Below, piece by piece: positions 59,682 to 64,000 of a stretch of 64,000 nucleotides of DNA. The position numbers and the translations under genes are program-made. The notes under the pieces are model-generated. The model worked only from the letters and a program-made list of their open reading frames with translations. It had not been told where the DNA came from and made no database searches. This DNA comes from Limnohabitans sp. Rim8. Lineage in GTDB: Bacteria > Pseudomonadota > Gammaproteobacteria > Burkholderiales > Burkholderiaceae_C. Each line of letters opens with the position of its first letter. The stretch's first letter is position 1. The DNA is taken from contig NZ_CAMDLM010000006.1 of assembly GCF_945901735.1 (NCBI RefSeq), forward strand, positions 1-64,000, given 5' to 3'.

Positions 59682-61750
59682 GCGAGCAGTCTGTGAATCA
59701 ACCGCATTGGGTGGTGGGCGTGGACGTCGGCGGGACCTTCACCGACCTGTTTGTGTTGGACGAAAAAACCGGCCAGGCCCGCATCGTCAAAGTGCCCTCG
59801 ACCCGGGGTGAAGAAGCCCGGGGTTTCATGAACGGCATCGCCAAAGTGACCGGAGTCACCGGTGCCGAAGGCGCCAAAGACATCGCCACCATCGTGCACG
59901 GCACCACCGTGGGCACCAACGCTTTGCTGGAACGCAAGATCGCCCGCACCGGCATCATCACCACACGCGGTTTTCGCGACGTGCTGGAGATGCGCCGCCG
60001 CGACCGCCCGCAAACCTGGGGCCTGCGCGGCAGCTACACGCCCGTGGTCCCCCGTGCCTGGCGTCTGGAGGTAGACGAGCGCGTGCTGGCCGATGGCCAA
60101 CTGCACACACCTGTGAATCTGGAACAAGTGCGCGAACAAGCCCGCGCCCTGCTGGCGGAAGGCTGCGAGGCCGTGTGTGTGTTCTTTGTGCACGCCTATG
60201 CCAACCCCGGCAATGAACAAGCCGCAGTCGCTGCTGTGCGCGAAATCTGGCCCAACAGCTATGTGACGGCGGCCAGCGAAGTGCTGCCTGAAATCCGCGA
60301 GTTCGAGCGCTGCTCCACGGCCACGCTCAATGCGGCGTTGCAGCCGGTGGTGGGCGGCTATTTGCAGCGGCTCGATGGCGATTTGCGTGCCCAAGGCTTT
60401 GGCGGTGAATTGCTGATCGTGCAAAGCAATGGCGGCGTGATGTCGCGCCAGACTGCTTGCGATGTGCCGGTGCGCACCGCGTTGTCAGGCCCCGCAGCGG
60501 GCGTGATGGCTTGCGCCGAAATCGCCCGCGCTTCGGGCTTTGAAAACGTCATCACTGGCGACATCGGCGGCACCTCGTTTGATGTGTCGTTGGTGGCCGG
60601 TGGCGAGGCGGCGCTGGCCGCACAAACCTCCATCGAGTTTGGCTTGGTGGTGCGCTCGCCCATGATCCAGATCGAAACCATCGGCGCTGGGGGCGGCTCG
60701 ATCGCTTCGGTCGATGCGGGTGGCATGCTGCAAGTGGGCCCCGAGTCGGCCGGCAGCATTCCCGGCCCGGCTTGCTATGGGCGCGGCAACACCCGGCCCA
60801 CGGTGACCGACGCCAATGTGCTGTTGGGTCGCATCGCGGCCGACCGGCCTTTGGGTGGCGGCTTGCTGAACAAACTCGATTCGGGCTTGTCCGAACAAGC
60901 CATTGCCCTGCATGTGGCCGAGCCTTTGGGTTTGACGGCGATGGCCGCGGCCGAAGCCATCTTGACAGTCGCCAATGCCCGGATGGCCGGCGCGATCCGC
61001 GTGGTGTCAATCGAGCGTGGCCATGATCCGCGCCAGTTTGCTTACATGCCGTTTGGCGGTGGCGGCGGTCTGCATGTGTGCGCCATGATGCGCGAGGTGG
61101 GTGTGACCACCGGCATCGTGCCGCGTTACCCGGGCGTCACCTCGGCGCTCGGCTGCGTGATGGCCGACATGCGCCACGACGCGGTGCAAACCTTGAATGT
61201 GGCACTGGCCGATGTGGCTTGGCCCGAGTTGCTGCAACGCTTGGACACATTGGCCAAGGCTTGCCAGGTGCGTTTGGATTCTGCGGGTGTCCACTTTGTG
61301 CGGGTCGATGAAGTCATCAGCTTTGACATGCTCTACATGGGCCAAACCCACACACTGCAAGTGCCTGTCAAGCGCGAAGCTTTGATTGCAGCGGGTTTGT
61401 TGGCGGCGTTTGAAGCGGCTTACCATCACGCCTTTGGCCGCGTGCTGCAAGGCCCGGTGATCCGGGTGATGAACCTGCGCTATGCGCGCATCGGGCGGCG
61501 TCCCAAGTTCGATTTGGCGGTGCTGGCCCCGCAAGGCGAGGGCCGCACCACCCCGGTGGGCGAGCAGCAGGTGTACCACCAGGGCCAATGGTGGACGGCC
61601 CAGCGCTATGAGCGCCTGAGCCTGCCCGTGGGCACCGTGGTGCAAGGCCCCGCGATTTTGGAACAGCCCGACACCACGGTGTGGTTGGAGCCGGGCTTTG
61701 AAGGACGGGTCGACACATTGGGCAACTTGTTGGTGGAGCGCACAGCATGA
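59678..61750 (+). CDS. Hydantoinase A / oxoprolinase-family ATPase subunit
   Basis: This 690-residue protein has actin-like ATPase motifs VVGVDVGGTFTDLFVL near 12-27, HGTTVGTNALLERK near 74, TGDIGGTSFDVSLV near 292 and GAGGGSIASVDAGG near 335. It provides the ATP-dependent activation step for HyuB. It overlaps both neighbours by ATGA, so the HyuA:HyuB ratio should be fixed. The separate A and B chains exclude the fused eukaryotic oxoprolinase form. Confidence 0.93.
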   Translation: MSEQSVNQPHWVVGVDVGGTFTDLFVLDEKTGQARIVKVPSTRGEEARGFMNGIAKVTGVTGAEGAKDIATIVHGTTVGTNALLERKIARTGIITTRGFRDVLEMRRRDRPQTWGLRGSYTPVVPRAWRLEVDERVLADGQLHTPVNLEQVREQARALLAEGCEAVCVFFVHAYANPGNEQAAVAAVREIWPNSYVTAASEVLPEIREFERCSTATLNAALQPVVGGYLQRLDGDLRAQGFGGELLIVQSNGGVMSRQTACDVPVRTALSGPAAGVMACAEIARASGFENVITGDIGGTSFDVSLVAGGEAALAAQTSIEFGLVVRSPMIQIETIGAGGGSIASVDAGGMLQVGPESAGSIPGPACYGRGNTRPTVTDANVLLGRIAADRPLGGGLLNKLDSGLSEQAIALHVAEPLGLTAMAAAEAILTVANARMAGAIRVVSIERGHDPRQFAYMPFGGGGGLHVCAMMREVGVTTGIVPRYPGVTSALGCVMADMRHDAVQTLNVALADVAWPELLQRLDTLAKACQVRLDSAGVHFVRVDEVISFDMLYMGQTHTLQVPVKREALIAAGLLAAFEAAYHHAFGRVLQGPVIRVMNLRYARIGRRPKFDLAVLAPQGEGRTTPVGEQQVYHQGQWWTAQRYERLSLPVGTVVQGPAILEQPDTTVWLEPGFEGRVDTLGNLLVERTA

Positions 61751-62349
61751 ACTTGAAGAACGCGACATTGGGCATGGTCATTGTCGACCTGCAAAACGAT
61801 TTTCTGGCCCCTGACGGGGCCTATGCCCGGGGCAACACCCTGAGCGCTGAGGCGGTGAAGCTGCCCGAGCGCGTGGCCCCGGTGGCGCGTGCCATCAAAG
61901 GCCGTGGCGGCCTGGTCACGGCCAGCCTGTTCACCCTGTGGCCCGATGCGCAGGGCGAGCCGATGATCTCGGCCCACCTGAAAGAGCGCCGCCCGTTTTT
62001 GCGCAAGGGCGACTTCGCCCCGGGCAGCCGAGGGCAGGCCAATGTCGATGTGTTGTCCCCGCTGGTCGATGTGTCGGTGTTCAAGGTGGCGTATTCGGCC
62101 TTCTTCAACACGCAGCTCGACTGGGTGCTGAAAAAATCGGGCATCGACACGCTGGTGGTCTGCGGCATTGTCACCAATGGCGGTGTGGCCAGCACGGTGC
62201 GTGACGCCCATGTGCGCGACTACCACGTCGTTGTGTTGTCGGACGGTTGCGCCGCTTTCAGCGAAGCCGCGCACCAGGCGGCGCTGGCCGACATGGCATC
62301 GGTGGGCGAGGTGATGGACAGTGCCACTTTTTTGAAGCTCTTAGGCTGA
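61747..62349 (+). CDS. Isochorismatase-family amidohydrolase
   Basis: This 200-residue cysteine hydrolase has the triad D14 (IVDLQNDF), K113 (VFKVAYSAFFNT) and C139 (VVCGIVTNGGVASTVRDA). This family includes N-carbamoylsarcosine amidase, maleamate amidase, nicotinamidase and biuret hydrolase. With HyuAB directly upstream (ATGA overlap), hydrolysis of an N-carbamoyl or amide product made by ring opening is the most natural role (inference). Confidence 0.9.
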   Translation: MNLKNATLGMVIVDLQNDFLAPDGAYARGNTLSAEAVKLPERVAPVARAIKGRGGLVTASLFTLWPDAQGEPMISAHLKERRPFLRKGDFAPGSRGQANVDVLSPLVDVSVFKVAYSAFFNTQLDWVLKKSGIDTLVVCGIVTNGGVASTVRDAHVRDYHVVVLSDGCAAFSEAAHQAALADMASVGEVMDSATFLKLLG

Positions 62350-62353
62350 AACC

Positions 62354-63769
62354 ATGAACGCGCCGCTGCCGCAAGTTCGCCCGGCTGACGAATTTCCAGC
62401 TGACGTGCAAGCCGGGGATCACACGCCCTTGGTCATCGTGGGCGCAGGCGCTTGCGGCCTGACAGCGGCGCTCGCCTTGCACCGATGGGGTATTCAGTGC
62501 GTGGTGCTGGAGCGTGATGCGTTTGCAGCGGGTTCCACGGCTTTGTCTTCCGGCTTCATCCCGGCGCCTTGTACCCTGGCGCAACAGGCGCAAGGCATCA
62601 CCGACAGCGTTCAAGCCTTTGCTGCCGACATCCAGTCCAAGGCGCACGGGCAAGCCGCGCCGCATCTGGTGCAGGCCTATGCGCAGCACATCGGCCCAGC
62701 GATGGACGCCTTGGCGGTTCACCACGGACTGCCCTGGCAAGTGCTCGACAACTTTTTGTACCCCGGCCACAGCGCCCACCGCATGCATGCCGTACCCGAA
62801 AAAACCGGCGCGGGTTTGATGAGCCGCTTGCAAGCCGCAGCCGATGCTGCAGGCGTGGTGGTTTTGACGCAAGCGCAAGTGACCGAGTTGTGGGCCGATG
62901 CGGACCAACGCATCCACGGCGTAGGTTTCGTGAGGCCCGACGGGCAAACCGAGCGCATCCGTTGTGATGCGGTGCTGCTGGCTTGCAATGGCTTTGGTGG
63001 GGCGACGGCCATGGTGCAAGACCTGCTGCCCGACATGGCCGAGGCCACCTATGCAGGCCATGTGGGCAACGATGGCAGCGCGATCGCCTGGGGCCAACTG
63101 CTGGGCGCACGCCTGGCCGACTTGGGGGCTTACCAGGGCCATGGCTCATGGGCCATTCCGCAAGGCGCTTTGATCTCGTGGGCGCTGATGATGGAAGGTG
63201 GCGTGCAGATCAATGCCCAAGGCCAGCGATTTCACGATGAAACCCAAGGCTATTCCGAGGCAGCGGTGCATGTGTTGGCGCAGCCGGGCGGTGTGGCCTG
63301 GAATGTGTTCGACGATGCGCTGCTCGCGTTTGCACAAGCGTTCCCCGATTTTGTGGCGGCGCAAACCGCTGGCGCCGTGCAGCATGCCGCAGATGCGACT
63401 GCCTTGGCGCAACTGATCGGCTGCCCACCAGAGGCCTTGCAAGCCACTTTGAACGCCGTGCAACCCGGCACCGACACGGTGACAGGCCGCAGTTTCAAGC
63501 GCGCGCTGCAAGCCCCTTTCCATGCCATCAAGGTCACGGGTGCCTTGTTCCACACCCAAGGCGGTCTCGACATCGACGCGCAAGCCCGCGTGCTGCGACA
63601 AGACGGCACGCCCTTGCCCAACCTGCTGGCCGCAGGCGGCGCGGCGCGGGGTGTGTCGGGTCAGGCGGTTTGGGGCTATCTGTCGGGCAACGGTTTGCTC
63701 AGCGCCATCGCGGGTGGGCACATCGCCGCCCACACCGCGCGACAACTTTTGAAGGATTCGGCACCATGA
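62354..63769 (+). CDS. FAD-dependent oxidoreductase (fumarate reductase/ketosteroid dehydrogenase type)
   Basis: This 471-residue flavoprotein has the Rossmann dinucleotide motif VIVGAGACGLTAALAL near 27-42 with VVLERD near 50, an ALSSGFIPAP segment and the C-terminal FAD-binding GLDIDAQARVLRQDG...LLAAGGAARGVSG...SGNGLLSAIAGG blocks. The class adds or removes hydrogen across a C=C next to a carbonyl, so it may reduce or desaturate a dicarboxylate or ring intermediate. It lies 4 bp after the amidohydrolase and overlaps the next gene. Confidence 0.85.
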   Translation: MNAPLPQVRPADEFPADVQAGDHTPLVIVGAGACGLTAALALHRWGIQCVVLERDAFAAGSTALSSGFIPAPCTLAQQAQGITDSVQAFAADIQSKAHGQAAPHLVQAYAQHIGPAMDALAVHHGLPWQVLDNFLYPGHSAHRMHAVPEKTGAGLMSRLQAAADAAGVVVLTQAQVTELWADADQRIHGVGFVRPDGQTERIRCDAVLLACNGFGGATAMVQDLLPDMAEATYAGHVGNDGSAIAWGQLLGARLADLGAYQGHGSWAIPQGALISWALMMEGGVQINAQGQRFHDETQGYSEAAVHVLAQPGGVAWNVFDDALLAFAQAFPDFVAAQTAGAVQHAADATALAQLIGCPPEALQATLNAVQPGTDTVTGRSFKRALQAPFHAIKVTGALFHTQGGLDIDAQARVLRQDGTPLPNLLAAGGAARGVSGQAVWGYLSGNGLLSAIAGGHIAAHTARQLLKDSAP

Positions 63770-64000
63770 GTCAGCCCACCACCTTGGCCCAATGCTTTTT
63801 GACCCAGCGCCTGCAACAACCTCAGGCCCTGTTGGCCCCCGGTGTGTACGACGCGCTCACCGCGCTGGTGGCGCAACAAGCCGGCTTTGAAGCGCTGTAT
63901 TTGTCGGGTGCTTCGATCGCCTACACGCGGCTGGGCCGCTCGGACATTGGCCTGACCACCGCCACCGAAGTGGCGCAGACCCTGGCCCACATCACCGATC
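63766..64000 (+). CDS. Isocitrate-lyase/PEP-mutase-superfamily lyase, N-terminal part
   Basis: Only the first 78 residues are in the window. LLAPGVYDALTALVAQQAGFEALYLSG-type residues at about 22-48 and LGRSDIGLTTATEVAQT near 56-72 match the start of the PEP-mutase/isocitrate-lyase barrel family (methylisocitrate lyase, dimethylmalate lyase, oxaloacetate decarboxylase). The catalytic K-[KR]-C-G-H loop is beyond the window, so lyase and other activities cannot be separated. The start overlaps the flavoprotein stop (ATGA). Confidence 0.82.
   Translation, partial: MSQPTTLAQCFLTQRLQQPQALLAPGVYDALTALVAQQAGFEALYLSGASIAYTRLGRSDIGLTTATEVAQTLAHITD

Overview
The window is 64 kb of GC-rich chromosomal DNA from a betaproteobacterium, most likely a Comamonadaceae-type member of Burkholderiales (inference). 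The signs are the yibN-grxC-secB-gpsA order, an AlaLys-rich histone H1-like protein, the ccsA-like/ffh and accBC-prmA-DUF3426 neighbourhoods, and two orphan Bug (TTT-family) solute receptors. There are no rRNA or tRNA genes, insertion sequences or CRISPR arrays, so this looks like ordinary chromosome with several accessory catabolic blocks.

Layout. (1) 1-9379 is a beta-1,3-glucan (laminarin-type) utilisation locus: a modular GH16 enzyme (minus strand, 3' end outside the window) is divergent from an outer-membrane porin, a GH81 endo-beta-1,3-glucanase, a LacI-family regulator and glucokinase. The 459-bp divergent gap carries two matching LacI-type palindromes. (2) 9535-14969 holds a cupin, a short SbmA/BacA-like transporter, a SulP permease, and a sulfatase paired with a Bug receptor. 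(3) 15086-41181 is mostly housekeeping: thermonuclease, MoeB/ThiF-like enzyme, Ctp protease, gpmA, yibN-grxC-secB-gpsA-rodA, tldD, the DAHP synthase with an attenuator leader peptide, mpl, accBC, prmA, the H1-like protein, nrdAB under a tandem NrdR operator, ampD, a CcsA-like protein and ffh. (4) 41298-45120 holds a glutamine-synthetase-like enzyme, a Rieske oxygenase and a 2Fe-2S ferredoxin, divergent from a gamma-glutamylcyclotransferase-like protein; together they suggest an amine-oxidation route through a gamma-glutamyl intermediate. (5) 45161-49547 holds miaB, a toxin-antitoxin pair, a DUF2889 protein and an acyl-CoA ligase.

(6) 49776 to the window end is the most striking part. It is a single-direction, mostly translationally coupled operon of at least 14 kb: GntR regulator, complete Liv-type ABC importer, Bug receptor, aconitase/LeuCD-like hydratase pair, HyuB-HyuA ATP-dependent hydantoinase/oxoprolinase, isochorismatase-type amidase, FAD oxidoreductase and the start of an isocitrate-lyase/PEP-mutase-type lyase. 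Nine junctions have ATGA stop/start overlaps. The gene set spells out import, ring opening, deamidation, redox step, hydration and C-C cleavage, as expected for an N-heterocycle such as a cyclic imide, lactam or hydantoin. The substrate is not known and the pathway order is inference.

Regulatory highlights are an attenuator before the DAHP synthase gene with an aromatic-codon run and mutually exclusive hairpins, a complete NrdR-controlled promoter before nrdA, and at least five genes whose -10-like box lies 6-8 nt before the start codon, suggesting leaderless mRNAs. Two families of palindromic intergenic repeats are also present.
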